From contig JAJPHI010000018.1 of assembly GCA_021325355.1 (NCBI GenBank), positions 248,001 through 312,000 of the forward strand: 64,000 bases of DNA, read 5' to 3'. Every line of letters begins with the position of its first letter. Position 1 is the first letter of the stretch. This DNA comes from Pseudomonadota bacterium (lineage in GTDB: Bacteria > Desulfobacterota > Binatia > Binatales > Binataceae). The notes under the pieces are model-generated. The model was not told the DNA's origin and ran no database searches. It saw nothing but the letters and a program-made list of their open reading frames with translations. Of the stretch, positions 36,142-44,513 are shown piece by piece. The translations under genes were made by a program, and so were the position numbers.

Positions 36142-36480
36142 ATGCCGGACGAAGAACAGGAACTCGAACAATCAATCCCGCGTGCAGAGGTGGCGGAGCC
36201 GGGACGGCCGCGCGCTCGTGAAGGCGAGGGCCGGTCGAGCGAGCGCCCAAGCGGCCGACGCCGGCCGGGCGGTCGCCGCAAGGTTTGCCGTTTCTGTGCC
36301 GACAAGAATGTCGCGGTCGACTACAAAGACGTGCGGACGCTGCAGACCTTTATCACCGAAGGCGGCAAGATTGTGCCGAGCCGAACCTCGGGTAACTGCG
36401 CCCGGCATCAACGCCGCCTGGCGCTCGCGATAAAGCGCGCGCGCGTGCTGGCGCTGCTGCCGTTTTCGACCTTGGGCTGA
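36142..36480 (+). CDS. rpsR: 30S ribosomal protein S18, with N-terminal extension
   Basis: The C-terminal two-thirds is S18: [40 protein letters not shown] and [22 protein letters not shown]. The C-x2-C with a later Cys and His is a zinc-type site. An N-terminal stretch of about 45 residues, first acidic then Arg/Gly-rich, is an extension absent from E. coli S18. It lies between priB and a DUF2232 membrane gene. Confidence 0.95.
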   Translation: MPDEEQELEQSIPRAEVAEPGRPRAREGEGRSSERPSGRRRPGGRRKVCRFCADKNVAVDYKDVRTLQTFITEGGKIVPSRTSGNCARHQRRLALAIKRARVLALLPFSTLG

Positions 36481-36486
36481 CCTGTC

Positions 36487-37446
36487 GTGACGCGTTCACG
36501 CGATCTGCTGCGGATGATAGCTGCCGGCTCCGCGTCCGCTCTGCTTTTCCTTTTTTGCGCCCCGCTCGCCCCGATACCGGTTTTGACCATCAGCGTCGGC
36601 TTGCGGCGGGCGGTGGCGCGGGCAGCGTCAGTGGTCGCGCTGGGCGCCGTCATGGTCGCTGTTCTGCTTGGCCTGGTCGCCGGCAATCCCGGCAAAAGTC
36701 TTGATGCCGCAGTTGACTTCCTCGCCCTGGTCGGACTCTCGTCGCTGGCGATGTGTATCCTGATGGAGCGGCGGGTGGCGTTCGACCGTATCGTGGTCAT
36801 CACGGCGGCAATCGTGGTCGCGGCCTCGGCCGCTATCGAGCTGGTGGCGGCAGGATCACCCGAGGCGCTGGCCGCGGCGCTGCACGCCTCGGTGACAGCG
36901 AGCCTTGCCCAAGGCCAGAAATTCTGGTCGGCGCTGGGCTTCGATGTGGCCGGGTCGTCGGAATTTCGCGCTTCCCTGGTGACCTGGACGGTGCAGTTGG
37001 CACCGGCTTTGTGCGCGATTTTCGCCGCGCTCATGGTGCTGATTAATCTGGCGATTTTCTGGCGCTTCAGCGGCGGACCGCGGCGGCTCGGCTATCCACT
37101 TTTTGGCGATATCGTGCGGTGGGCGACACCGGAATGGCTGGTCTGGCTGCTGCTCGCTGCGGGTTTCGGGCTGTTTATCCCAAACGCCACCCTGAGCCTG
37201 ATCATGCTCAACTGCTTCGTGGGCATCGTCGCGGTCTATTTCTTCCAGGGCCTCGCGATTATGGCGTTCTATTTTCGCGCGCTCGCGATGCCTTCGCTGG
37301 CGCGCGGGTTGGTCTATGCCCTGACGATCGTGCAGCCGTTTCTCGCGGCGCTCATCTGTATCGCCGGGGTCTTTGATTTGTGGCTGGACCTGCGGCGGCT
37401 TAAACCGCCGAGTCGTGAAGCGCGCAATCTCGGTGACTACTCCTGA
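36487..37446 (+). CDS. DUF2232 (YybS-like) membrane protein
   Basis: A 319-residue integral membrane protein with about eight hydrophobic helices (for example LLFLFCAPLAPIPVLTISVG, LAPALCAIFAALMVLINLAI, WLVWLLLAAGFGLFIP). DUF2232 proteins of unknown function sit between rpsR and rplI in many deltaproteobacteria and Firmicutes, matching this position. The GTG start lies 6 bases after the rpsR stop. The central loop contains a stretch of charged and Gly residues (FRASLVTWTVQ, SGGPRRLGYPLFGDIV). Confidence 0.8.
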   Translation: MTRSRDLLRMIAAGSASALLFLFCAPLAPIPVLTISVGLRRAVARAASVVALGAVMVAVLLGLVAGNPGKSLDAAVDFLALVGLSSLAMCILMERRVAFDRIVVITAAIVVAASAAIELVAAGSPEALAAALHASVTASLAQGQKFWSALGFDVAGSSEFRASLVTWTVQLAPALCAIFAALMVLINLAIFWRFSGGPRRLGYPLFGDIVRWATPEWLVWLLLAAGFGLFIPNATLSLIMLNCFVGIVAVYFFQGLAIMAFYFRALAMPSLARGLVYALTIVQPFLAALICIAGVFDLWLDLRRLKPPSREARNLGDYS

Positions 37447-37458
37447 AGGAATCCTCCG

Positions 37459-37908
37459 ATGCATGTACAAGTGGTGTTGAACGAGCAGGTTCCCAACCTC
37501 GGCCATCCGGGGGACGTGGTGCGCGTCCGCGCGGGCTATGCGCGCAATTACCTCTTGCCACGCGGCCTCGCGGTCGAGGCTAACCCGCGCAATCTCCACG
37601 AGTTCGAGCACAAAAAGCGCATGGCCCTGGCCAAGCGCGAAGCGCTCAGGAACCAGGCCGCCAGCGTGAAGGAAAAGCTCGAAGCCGTCCGCCTGGTCCT
37701 GACGGCGCGCACCGGCGACGAGGGCAAACTGTTCGGTTCGATCACCAACCTCGATCTCGAGCGGGCGCTGCGTGAACAGGGGTTCGAGGTGGACCGGCGC
37801 CGTATCGCGCTGGTCGAGCCGATCAAGCAACTGGGCGAATATGCGGTTGCGGTGCGCCTGATGCCTGAAGTGGAAGCAACCTTGAAGTTTACCGTCGTCG
37901 CGGCCTGA
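37459..37908 (+). CDS. rplI: 50S ribosomal protein L9
   Basis: A 149-residue L9. The N-terminal 23S-binding domain has MHVQVVLNEQVPNLGHPGDV and GYARNYLLPRGLAVEA, the L9 signature. A central helix (HKKRMALAKREALRNQAASV) connects to the C-terminal domain with GKLFGSITN. Length is typical. It closes the ribosomal block; the usual downstream dnaB is replaced by a GST gene. Confidence 0.96.
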   Translation: MHVQVVLNEQVPNLGHPGDVVRVRAGYARNYLLPRGLAVEANPRNLHEFEHKKRMALAKREALRNQAASVKEKLEAVRLVLTARTGDEGKLFGSITNLDLERALREQGFEVDRRRIALVEPIKQLGEYAVAVRLMPEVEATLKFTVVAA

Positions 37909-37945
37909 TGTCTGAACTCAATTACCGAACAAGGTCAATGCCTAG

Positions 37946-38581
37946 ATGAAACTCTATGACTTCCTGCCGTGTCCATTTGGCCAGAAGGTGCGCATCATCC
38001 TGGCGGAGAAGGCGCTGTCCTACGAACTGATGCCGGTCGATATTGCTCAGGGGGATCAGCGGCGACCGGAGTTTCTGCGGCTCAACCCCTTCGGTCGGGT
38101 GCCGATTTTGGTGGATGAAGATACTGTCGTCTACGACTCGACGATTATCGCGGAATATCTCGAAGACGAATATCCCGAACCGCCGCTGCTGCCGCCCGTC
38201 GGTTCGAGCGCCCTGCGCGCCCGCGCGCGAGTCTGGGAGGACTTCGCCGACACTTCCTTCACGCCGCAGGTCGGTCAACTGATGGCGGAGTTGACCAAGC
38301 CGGAAGCCGAACGCGATCCTAACCGGATGCAGCGCCTGCAACAGTCGATTGAGCGGGTGCTCGTCTATCTGAACCATGAACTTCAGGGCCAGGAGTATCT
38401 GGCCGGCCAGTTCTCCGTGGCCGATATCGCTTTCGTTCCCCGCCTCGTCGTCCTGCGCGATCTCGGTATCGAAGCGGGGCAGAATCGACCCAACGTCGAG
38501 AGCTGGATGGCGCGGATGATCGAGCGCCCGAGTATCCAGAACCTTGAAGGCTTGACCTCGCAGTTTGTCGCGGGGGTCTAG
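37946..38581 (+). CDS. Glutathione S-transferase-family protein (SspA-like)
   Basis: A 211-residue two-domain GST. The thioredoxin-like N-domain has LPCPFGQKVRIILAEKAL with a single Cys at residue 9, LNPFGRVPILVDEDTVVYDSTIIAEYLEDEY with the cis-Pro and glutathione gamma-Glu-binding Asp-Ser. The C-terminal all-helical domain has the AGQFSVADIAFVPRL N-capping motif. It could be a catalytic GST or a stringent-starvation-like SspA; no zinc motif supports one over the other. It follows rplI by 37 bases and ends before a strong terminator. Confidence 0.88.
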   Translation: MKLYDFLPCPFGQKVRIILAEKALSYELMPVDIAQGDQRRPEFLRLNPFGRVPILVDEDTVVYDSTIIAEYLEDEYPEPPLLPPVGSSALRARARVWEDFADTSFTPQVGQLMAELTKPEAERDPNRMQRLQQSIERVLVYLNHELQGQEYLAGQFSVADIAFVPRLVVLRDLGIEAGQNRPNVESWMARMIERPSIQNLEGLTSQFVAGV

Positions 38582-38634
38582 AAGGACTTAATTGGCGACT
38601 CCCGCCGCGATCTTGCGGTGCGAGCCGCGGTCAG

Positions 38635-38670
38635 GCGTCCGGATGATGGTTGACGCCATCACCCGGACGC
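38635..38670 (+). terminator. Intrinsic terminator after the rpsF-GST run
   Basis: A hairpin with stem GCGTCCGG/CCGGACGC extended by TGATGG/CCATCA across one mismatch, with loop TTGACG, is followed by TTGCGTTTGTTT. It lies 54 bases after the GST stop and probably ends the ribosomal operon. It also lies just beyond the stop of the convergent zinc-ribbon gene. Confidence 0.7.
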
Positions 38671-38680
38671 TTGCGTTTGT

Positions 38681-38983
38681 TTAGAGGTGGGACTCCGTGG
38701 TTTCCGCGTAGGTATCGTGTTCCTCGGGAGGCGGCGCGATACCGGTGATGCGGTAAATCAGCTTGGCCGCGAACAATTTGTCGCCGATTCGTCCCTGCGA
38801 CTTCAGCATCCCGCCGTGCCGGTTGCATCGCGGGCACGCTAGGGTCCCGCTCAAGAGCCCGGCGTTTTCCGGGGTAATGCGCAAATCGAACGTATGCCCG
38901 CAACCGGGATTCTGGCAGACGGTTCGGTAAATCACGCCCGGTAACTTGCCTTTGCTGTTTCCCTTGATGGCCTCTGCTTCCAT
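38681..38983 (-). CDS. Small zinc-ribbon protein of unknown function
   Basis: A 100-residue protein with two Cys pairs, CQNPGC and CPRC, about 30 residues apart around a DLRITPENAGLLSG segment. This is a zinc-ribbon arrangement. The start at 38983 is chosen because the upstream extension to 39049 lacks a ribosome site and would add 22 basic residues. The C-terminus is acidic. No family is recognised beyond the zinc ribbon. It is convergent with the GST gene and shares the terminator hairpin region. Confidence 0.6.
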   Translation of the reverse strand: MEAEAIKGNSKGKLPGVIYRTVCQNPGCGHTFDLRITPENAGLLSGTLACPRCNRHGGMLKSQGRIGDKLFAAKLIYRITGIAPPPEEHDTYAETTESHL

Positions 38984-39393
38984 GGGCCTTTTCCGCTCCT
39001 TCCTCAGGAGGTCATGGGCAAATCGCTTCTTGCCCAGCACTCTTTGCATTAGACGTATTTACGAGAGATTCGTTTCATGCAACCGCTGTGCCTCTTTTCA
39101 AAAGCAATTTCGTGATGTTAGCTAAAGCACATCTTGAAGCTTTTGGATAGAGCAAGCGTTAGCTTAGCGATGCCAACGTGTTCGGTCGCCTGTATACCGA
39201 CCGACGGAGTTTGCTCCATATCGTCGGTCGTCTGTCTCACCTTCGATCCAGCCTTCAGCCGAAAAGTGCTCATTTTATGATCGTCGGCCCTGAGCCGGCC
39301 TCCAACGAATCGACGCGATGACCGCGCGAGCGAAGGTTCGGCCGTGTATATTGGCGGCGAGCGGCGCTATCATTCGCTGGAGGTCCGGATTTC
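38984..39393. other. 410-bp AT-richer spacer with several hairpins
   Basis: This gap between the zinc-ribbon gene and the PNPOx-like gene is markedly less GC-rich than its flanks and has no convincing reading frame. It holds TGGGCAA/TTGCCCA (39015-39036), AAAGC...GCTTT around 39120-39145, and a 9-bp stem CGACCGACG/CGTCGGTCG with an inner GAG/CTC (39198-39230) followed by pyrimidine-rich sequence. Together these could be 5-prime leaders of the divergent genes or an unannotated small RNA. Confidence 0.5.
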
Positions 39394-39960
39394 ATGGGCA
39401 AAGTGTACGCAGCGCTCGACGCATCATTGACCAATTTTATTTCCCGTCAACATCTGTTTTTCGTGGCGACTGCGCCGCTGGATCCCAAAGGCCATCCCAA
39501 CCTCTCACCCAAGGGCGTCGAGCATCTGCGCGTGCTGGGAGCCCATCAGGTCGCTTATCTGGACCTGACCGGCAGCGGCGTCGAAACCATCTCGCATCTG
39601 CGGGAGAACGGCCGCATCGTCATCATGTTTTGCGCCCTGGAGGGCGCGCCTAAGGTCCTGCGGCTATATGGCCGCGGCGAAGCCTTTGAGCCGGGGGAAG
39701 CGGGCTTCGCGGAATTGCGCCCCCTCTTCCGCGACGTCCCCGGTGCGCGCGCGATCGTAAGAGTCACCGTGGATCGTATCGCCGATTCCTGCGGCTGGGG
39801 GGTTCCGCTTTACGAATATCAGGGCGAGCGCACGCAGTTGATTGAATGGGCCGAACGGCGTGGTGCGGGGGGACTCGATCATTATCGCGCCGAGCACAAC
39901 CGCTTCAGCATCGATGGGTTGCCGGGGTTGCGGTTCGCAGGTCATCCAACCGCGAAGTGA
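39394..39960 (+). CDS. Pyridoxamine-5-phosphate-oxidase-like flavoprotein
   Basis: A 188-residue split-barrel flavin-binding protein of the PNPOx-like clan. HLFFVATAPLDPKGHPNLSPKG is the first barrel strand and flavin-contact loop. Further family features are LDLTGSGVETISHLRENGRIVIMF and the DRIADSCGWGVPLYEYQGER segment. The C-terminus (AEHNRFSIDGLPG) is typical of a subgroup often annotated as pyridoxamine 5-phosphate oxidase but not active on it. It is monocistronic with an upstream TGGAGG ribosome site. The substrate could be F420- or FMN-dependent reductions. Confidence 0.82.
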   Translation: MGKVYAALDASLTNFISRQHLFFVATAPLDPKGHPNLSPKGVEHLRVLGAHQVAYLDLTGSGVETISHLRENGRIVIMFCALEGAPKVLRLYGRGEAFEPGEAGFAELRPLFRDVPGARAIVRVTVDRIADSCGWGVPLYEYQGERTQLIEWAERRGAGGLDHYRAEHNRFSIDGLPGLRFAGHPTAK

Positions 39961-40054
39961 CGGCCGGGCGGGTCTGAGCCCCGCGGGACATCGCAACCCG
40001 CTCGGGCCGCGCTGATGAAACGCCGGCCAGTGCCGGGCGCGTTATGGCCGGGAC

Positions 40055-40468
40055 TCAGTTGCGCGAAGGGGGGTCCGCGACGATAGCCAGAGGGCTGATT
40101 CCTGGTTCGTACAAGACCTGGATTAGATTCCCGTCGGGATCGCGAATATAGAATGAAACCGCGCCATCGCGATGGCGGGCGAGCGGCTTGGCGATGGTCG
40201 TTCCGCGGGCTTGCACCAACCGCCACGCCGCCTCGACTTCGGCGATGGACTCCACCACGAAACCCAGATGGTCGAGCGCCTGATGGTCCGGCGCGCCGGG
40301 GTCACCGCGATGGAGCGCGAGACTGTCGCATCCTGAGCTCAGGTAGGCGTTGTCAGGATCGGGTTGCCACGCCACCCTCAAGCCGAACATCTCGACGTAG
40401 AAGTCCTTCGCGCGTTCAACGTCCCGGACCCGGAGCGCAAGATGACGGAGTCCGCGATGCTTGATCAT
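40055..40468 (-). CDS. VOC-family (glyoxalase/dioxygenase fold) protein
   Basis: A 137-residue vicinal-oxygen-chelate protein. The two beta-alpha-beta modules are HLALRVRDVERAKDFYVEMFGL and DHLGFVVESIAEVEAAWRLVQ. A metal-binding His (residue about 9), a central HLGF His and the FYIRDPDGNLIQVL Glu/Asp region at the end match metal-dependent members. It may be a glyoxalase, fosfomycin-type or dioxygenase-like enzyme. It shares the strand with the following methyltransferase gene and lies 17 bases from its stop. Confidence 0.82.
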   Translation of the reverse strand: MIKHRGLRHLALRVRDVERAKDFYVEMFGLRVAWQPDPDNAYLSSGCDSLALHRGDPGAPDHQALDHLGFVVESIAEVEAAWRLVQARGTTIAKPLARHRDGAVSFYIRDPDGNLIQVLYEPGISPLAIVADPPSRN

Positions 40469-40484
40469 CTGCTGAATTCACCGA

Positions 40485-41114
40485 CTAGGCCGATACCTTA
40501 GTATAGCCTGTTACCACCCAGATCGGATCGGACGCCGCCGACTCGCCGTCCTCGTCCGATACGACTTCCACATCGGCGAAACCGCCGCTCAGCTCAAAGT
40601 AACGGCGAACGATCGCGACGCGCTGCTCATCATTGGCGGCCCGCCAGAGCGCGATGGCTTTCGTCGGGAACATGCGATTCGAGAAGGTTACGATAAACGG
40701 TCGAGCGGGACGCAGCACCCGCGCGACGTCGGCGAAAACCTCGACCGGATGCGTCAGATATTGCACTGACACGGTCATCACTGCCGCATCGAAAGAGGCG
40801 TCATCGAACGGGAGCCGTGGCGCGGTGTTGACGTTGTGCACGACGATCTCGGTCAGGGCCGGATTATCCTCCATCTCCGCGCGATTGAGTCCTAACCCGG
40901 TGACGCGCGCGGGGCTCAGCTCTTCCGGCAGATGGGATCGCCAACTGCTCATCAGGTCGAGGATCGCAGCACCATGGGCGATACGCTTGTGGTAGGCGTC
41001 CCTGACCTTGGCGATCGCGCCGTCGTCGATATGGACCACGAGGCGCGGATAACTGTAAAAGTTCTCGTCCGCGGTTTCGTCGATACGGCTGAAGGGGTTG
41101 AGCGGCGTATTCAT
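40485..41114 (-). CDS. SAM-dependent methyltransferase (type 11 family)
   Basis: A 209-residue methyltransferase-like protein. Motif I is degenerate: after HGAAILDLMSSWRSHLP the usual D-x-G-x-G-x-G loop is replaced, and the SAM-binding acidic position follows as VTGLGLNRAEME. Post-I and motif II/III segments LPFDDASFDAAVMTVSVQYLTHPVEVFADVARVLRP and TFSNRMFPTKAIALWRA are typical. It may thus bind SAM poorly or use a different contact. ATG 41114 is chosen; the upstream 59 residues of the open frame are not conserved-looking. It is divergent from the IclR gene. Confidence 0.75.
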   Translation of the reverse strand: MNTPLNPFSRIDETADENFYSYPRLVVHIDDGAIAKVRDAYHKRIAHGAAILDLMSSWRSHLPEELSPARVTGLGLNRAEMEDNPALTEIVVHNVNTAPRLPFDDASFDAAVMTVSVQYLTHPVEVFADVARVLRPARPFIVTFSNRMFPTKAIALWRAANDEQRVAIVRRYFELSGGFADVEVVSDEDGESAASDPIWVVTGYTKVSA

Positions 41115-41242
41115 CGCAGGGGACCTGCCAGCAAGAGCAGGATCATTGCTCGCAAGCCGATGGTCAAGACGGCGTTGACATCCCGGCGGTTGGCGAATTA
41201 AATCAGAACACTTTTTGGAAAGCCCGCCGGCGGGCGCGCAAA

Positions 41243-42052
41243 GTGATCCCGTCCGGCGACAGCGCAGGGCTCTTGAGACGCGATAAAACAAACTACGTTA
41301 TCCAGTCGGTCACCCATGCCTTCGACGTGCTGGAGCAGTTTTACGGCGAAGGCGATGAATTGGGCGTAACCGAGCTCTCGAAGCGTCTCAAATTGCATAA
41401 AAACAACGTTTTTCGTCTTTTGGCGACACTCGAAGCACGCGGCTATATCGAGCAGAACAAAGCTAACGAAAACTACCGGCTCGGTATCAAGTGCCTGCTG
41501 TTGGGCCGCCGCTTTATCGAGCATCGCGGTCTGGTGCGGCAGGCGCGACCGATCTTGATTGACGTGACCCGCCAGTGCCATGAAAGCACGCTGGTCGCCA
41601 TCTCGCGTCGTGATGGCGTGGTGCCGCTCGACGCGGCCGAGCCCGAGGATCGGGTCGTGCGGATCGCGCTACCGATAGGGCAGACCCTGCCGCTGCATTG
41701 CACCGCACTCGGCAAGGCGCATCTGGCCTTCGACGGCGACGAGCAGGCACGCGCGGTTCTACCTGAAACCCTCGAGCGTTACACCCCCAATACCATCGTC
41801 GAACGCGCGACGCTGCTGGCGCAGCTCGAAGCGGTGGTGCAGGACGGTTACGCCGTGGACATGGGCGAGTATTTTGAAGATATCACGGCCGTGGCCGTGC
41901 CGATTCGTGACTACACGCGCGCCGTCGTCGGCTCGCTGGCCATCGCCGGACCCTGTTACCGCATGTCGCGCGAGCGGATCAATGTCGAGCTCAGTCAGCT
42001 TGCCCTTGCCGCCGGCCGCGAGCTTTCCCATCGCCTCGGTTTCAACGAATGA
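41243..42052 (+). CDS. IclR-family transcriptional regulator
   Basis: A 269-residue regulator starting at GTG 41243. The winged helix-turn-helix is at about 20-80 (YVIQSVTHAFDVLEQF, LGVTELSKRLKLHKNNVFRLLATLEARGYIEQ). The C-terminal IclR effector domain follows (VTRQCHESTLVAISRRDGVV, LPLHCTALGKAHLAF, GYAVDMGEYFEDITAVAVPI). The effector is typically an aromatic or small organic acid. It lies 81 bases upstream of etfB in the same direction and may control the electron-transfer operon. Confidence 0.9.
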   Translation: MIPSGDSAGLLRRDKTNYVIQSVTHAFDVLEQFYGEGDELGVTELSKRLKLHKNNVFRLLATLEARGYIEQNKANENYRLGIKCLLLGRRFIEHRGLVRQARPILIDVTRQCHESTLVAISRRDGVVPLDAAEPEDRVVRIALPIGQTLPLHCTALGKAHLAFDGDEQARAVLPETLERYTPNTIVERATLLAQLEAVVQDGYAVDMGEYFEDITAVAVPIRDYTRAVVGSLAIAGPCYRMSRERINVELSQLALAAGRELSHRLGFNE

Positions 42053-42133
42053 TCCATCGCGCACGACCGTCGCTCCGCCACTCTATGCATTCGGCGGCCT
42101 AGACCATATAGTTTCGCAGATTGGAGTGATTCC

Positions 42134-42883
42134 GTGAAAATTCTGGTTCCCGTAAAGCGCGTTCCCGATCCGGCGACGACTATCCGCGTTGCGCCCGATG
42201 GCGCCGGTATCGCTACGGACAACGTCAAGTGGGTTATCAACCCCTTCGATGAAATCGCCATCGAGGAGGCGCTCAGGATCAAGGAAAAACAGGGTCAGGG
42301 CGAAGTCGTCCTGATTGCCGTTGGCCAGCAAAGCTGGCAGGAGCAGTTGCGCACCGGTCTGGCGATGGGCGCCGATCGCGCGATCCTTGTACGCAGCGAC
42401 GCGCCGCTCGATCCCTTGGCCATCGCGCGCGTCATCGCCAAGGTCGCCGAAAATGAAAAGCCCGAGCTGATCATCATCGGCAAACAGGCTATTGACGACG
42501 ACTCGAACCAGGTCGGCCAGATGATTGCCGAGATGCTCGGATGGCCGCAGGCTACCTTCGCTTCAAAGATCGAATTGAATGGTGATAGGTGCAGCGTCGT
42601 CCGCGAGGTCGACGGCGGTCTGGCGACGGTCGCTTTTCCCCTGCCGGCGGTGGTCACGACCGACCTGCGTCTGAACGAGCCGCGCTATGCCTCGTTGCCG
42701 GGAATCATGAAAGCGCGCAAAAAGCCACTCAATGAAATCGCGGTCGATTCGCTCGGCGTCGATCTGACGCCGAAGCTCAAGATCAAGGTTCTCAAGACGC
42801 CCGAAAAGCGTCAGGCCGGGCGTAAGTTAGGCTCGGTTCAGGAGTTAGTTGCCGCGCTTCACAACGAGGCCAAAGTTATCTGA
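42134..42883 (+). CDS. etfB: Electron transfer flavoprotein subunit beta
   Basis: A 249-residue EtfB, the AMP/FAD-binding partner that carries electrons from acyl-CoA and other dehydrogenases. The N-terminus KILVPVKRVPDPATTIRV, KWVINPFDEIAIEEALRIKE and the signature VEVDGGLATVAFPLPAVVTTDLRLNEPRYASLP-type block identify it (about 170-205 here, REVDGGLATV). GTG start with GGAG nearby. An AT-rich TATAGT at 42107-42112 is a candidate -10. etfA follows after 76 bases. Confidence 0.95.
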   Translation: MKILVPVKRVPDPATTIRVAPDGAGIATDNVKWVINPFDEIAIEEALRIKEKQGQGEVVLIAVGQQSWQEQLRTGLAMGADRAILVRSDAPLDPLAIARVIAKVAENEKPELIIIGKQAIDDDSNQVGQMIAEMLGWPQATFASKIELNGDRCSVVREVDGGLATVAFPLPAVVTTDLRLNEPRYASLPGIMKARKKPLNEIAVDSLGVDLTPKLKIKVLKTPEKRQAGRKLGSVQELVAALHNEAKVI

Positions 42884-42959
42884 CGACGGTCGGCACGGTC
42901 TCGCCGAAAAAAAATCGATCCGGTGCCAATCAAGCACCTCGCAAAGCGGAGCACTTTAG

Positions 42960-43931
42960 ATGGGTGACGTACTGGTTTTTGCTGAACACACGCACGGCCA
43001 TTTTCCGAAGACCACGCTGATCGCGATTCAGGCCGGGCGCGAGATGGCGGCCAAGCGCGGCGGCGTCTGCTGTGCGGTGGTGCTGGGGGCGTCCTGCGAT
43101 GGGCCGGCGGCCGAAATTGCCCGGTACGGCGTGAACAAGGTGTTCGCGCTCGAGGACCCCCGCCTCGAGCATCATCTGGCGGACGCCTCGGCGCAGGCGC
43201 TTGCCGGTCTTATCAAGGGCACCGGCGCCGAGACCCTGCTCGCCACCGCAACCGCGATGGGCAAGGATTTGATGCCGCGCGTGGCGGCCCGTCTGAACGC
43301 GCCGATGGCCTCGGATATCGTGGCGATCAACGACGACGGCACGGTGATCCGCCCGATGTATGCTGGCAACGTCCTCGCGACCGTCGAGCTCGACGGGCCC
43401 GTGCGTATCGTCACCGTGCGCGGCACGGCGTTCGATGCGGCGACGGCCGGAAACGAGGCGGCCGCCATCGAGAAGGTGAAGCCGGAACTCGATCCGGCGT
43501 CCCTCAAGATGGAATTCGTCAACTTCAACGAGATCAAAAGCGACCGCCCCCAACTGACCGAAGCAAGGATCGTGGTCTCCGGGGGCCGCGGACTCAAATC
43601 GGGCGAAAACTTCAAGACCGTGCTCGAACCGCTGGTCGACGAACTGGGCGCCGCGATGGGCGCCAGCCGCGCCGCCGTCGATGCCGGCTTCGTCCCCAAC
43701 GATCTCCAGGTGGGTCAGACCGGCAAGGTCGTCGCTCCGCAGCTCTATGTCGCGGTCGGCATCTCGGGAGCGATCCAACATCTCGCCGGGATGAAGGATT
43801 CCAAAACCATCGTTGCCATCAACAAGGACGAGGAAGCGCCCATCTTCAGCGTGGCCGATTTCGGCCTGGTCGCCGATCTGTTCAAAGCGGTACCCGAGAT
43901 GACCGAGGAAGTGCGCAAGCTCAAGCATTGA
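42960..43931 (+). CDS. etfA: Electron transfer flavoprotein subunit alpha
   Basis: A 323-residue EtfA. The N-domain begins [15 protein letters not shown]; the FAD-binding C-domain has [21 protein letters not shown] sequence ([17 protein letters not shown]), [36 protein letters not shown] and [18 protein letters not shown]. It pairs with EtfB to pass electrons, probably to the EtfD-like Fe-S oxidoreductase at 46908. Three hairpins follow the stop. Confidence 0.96.
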   Translation: MGDVLVFAEHTHGHFPKTTLIAIQAGREMAAKRGGVCCAVVLGASCDGPAAEIARYGVNKVFALEDPRLEHHLADASAQALAGLIKGTGAETLLATATAMGKDLMPRVAARLNAPMASDIVAINDDGTVIRPMYAGNVLATVELDGPVRIVTVRGTAFDAATAGNEAAAIEKVKPELDPASLKMEFVNFNEIKSDRPQLTEARIVVSGGRGLKSGENFKTVLEPLVDELGAAMGASRAAVDAGFVPNDLQVGQTGKVVAPQLYVAVGISGAIQHLAGMKDSKTIVAINKDEEAPIFSVADFGLVADLFKAVPEMTEEVRKLKH

Positions 43932-43944
43932 TCGGCGGAAGGCG

Positions 43945-44031
43945 CACGATCGCGATCGTGTAAAGAATTATCAAGGACTGGAGCGGTCTCCAGCCCTTGG
44001 CGCGATCGCCACCCCTGTATTCAGAAGGGGT
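43945..44031. repeat. Three successive hairpins after etfA
   Basis: CACGATCGCGATCGTG is a 16-bp perfect palindrome at 43945-43960. CAAGG-a-CTGGAG/CTCCAG-c-CCTTG forms an 11-bp stem with one mismatch and loop CGGT at 43972-43999. ACCCCT/AGGGGT forms a 6-bp stem at 44011-44031. None is followed by a strong U-tract. They may attenuate or protect the etfBA transcript before the small membrane gene. Confidence 0.6.
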
Positions 44032-44132
44032 AAGATGATTCTCAGTGTGGTATGCTGCCCGCTGACGGCCGGCACATGGATTGCTGTGGATGCCGATCCT
44101 GGCAAGTACGCCAGATCTTCTGGAGGTCAACC

Positions 44133-44513
44133 ATGGCGGGCGCAAACGAGATCAAAGAAAAGATTAAACAAGGCGCGGAAGAGGCTTCGGACCGCGCGAA
44201 GGAAGCTAACGACGAAATTCGGCGGACCGCGCGCAAAGTGGCCGATCGCTCGCCCATCAAACTCGATGTCGGCGAGCTCGAGCGCTTTGCCGATGAACGC
44301 CCGCTAACCCTCATGGCCGTAGCCGGGGTGGCGGGCTTTGTGATGGGTGGCGGACTGCGAACCAAGCTCGGCTTAACCCTGCTCGCAATCTTTGGCCGAC
44401 GCGCGGCACGCCAATCCGCGGCCAATCTCGCCTCTGACTGGTGGCGGCGGACGCCGCGACCCCGGATGATGCAGAGCGGTCAGCGCTTCGGCTTTGCCGC
44501 GCGCGCTCGATGA
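44133..44513 (+). CDS. DUF883/ElaB-like small membrane-anchored protein
   Basis: A 126-residue protein. The N-terminal 40 residues are a highly charged helix (NEIKEKIKQGAEEASDRAKE), typical of DUF883/YqjD-like proteins. One hydrophobic segment (LTLMAVAGVAGFVMGGGL) is followed by a short amphipathic stretch and an Arg-rich tail. TGGAGG is the ribosome site for ATG 44133. The downstream fusion gene starts at ATGA over its stop, so the two are translationally coupled. Related proteins tether ribosomes or support the envelope; here the role is unknown. Confidence 0.75.
   Translation: MAGANEIKEKIKQGAEEASDRAKEANDEIRRTARKVADRSPIKLDVGELERFADERPLTLMAVAGVAGFVMGGGLRTKLGLTLLAIFGRRAARQSAANLASDWWRRTPRPRMMQSGQRFGFAARAR

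Noticed and set aside
43945..43960. GCGATCGC core in the palindrome taken as a HIP1-type cyanobacterial motif
   Set aside because: The genome content is not cyanobacterial and the motif is not frequent here; it is just part of a hairpin.
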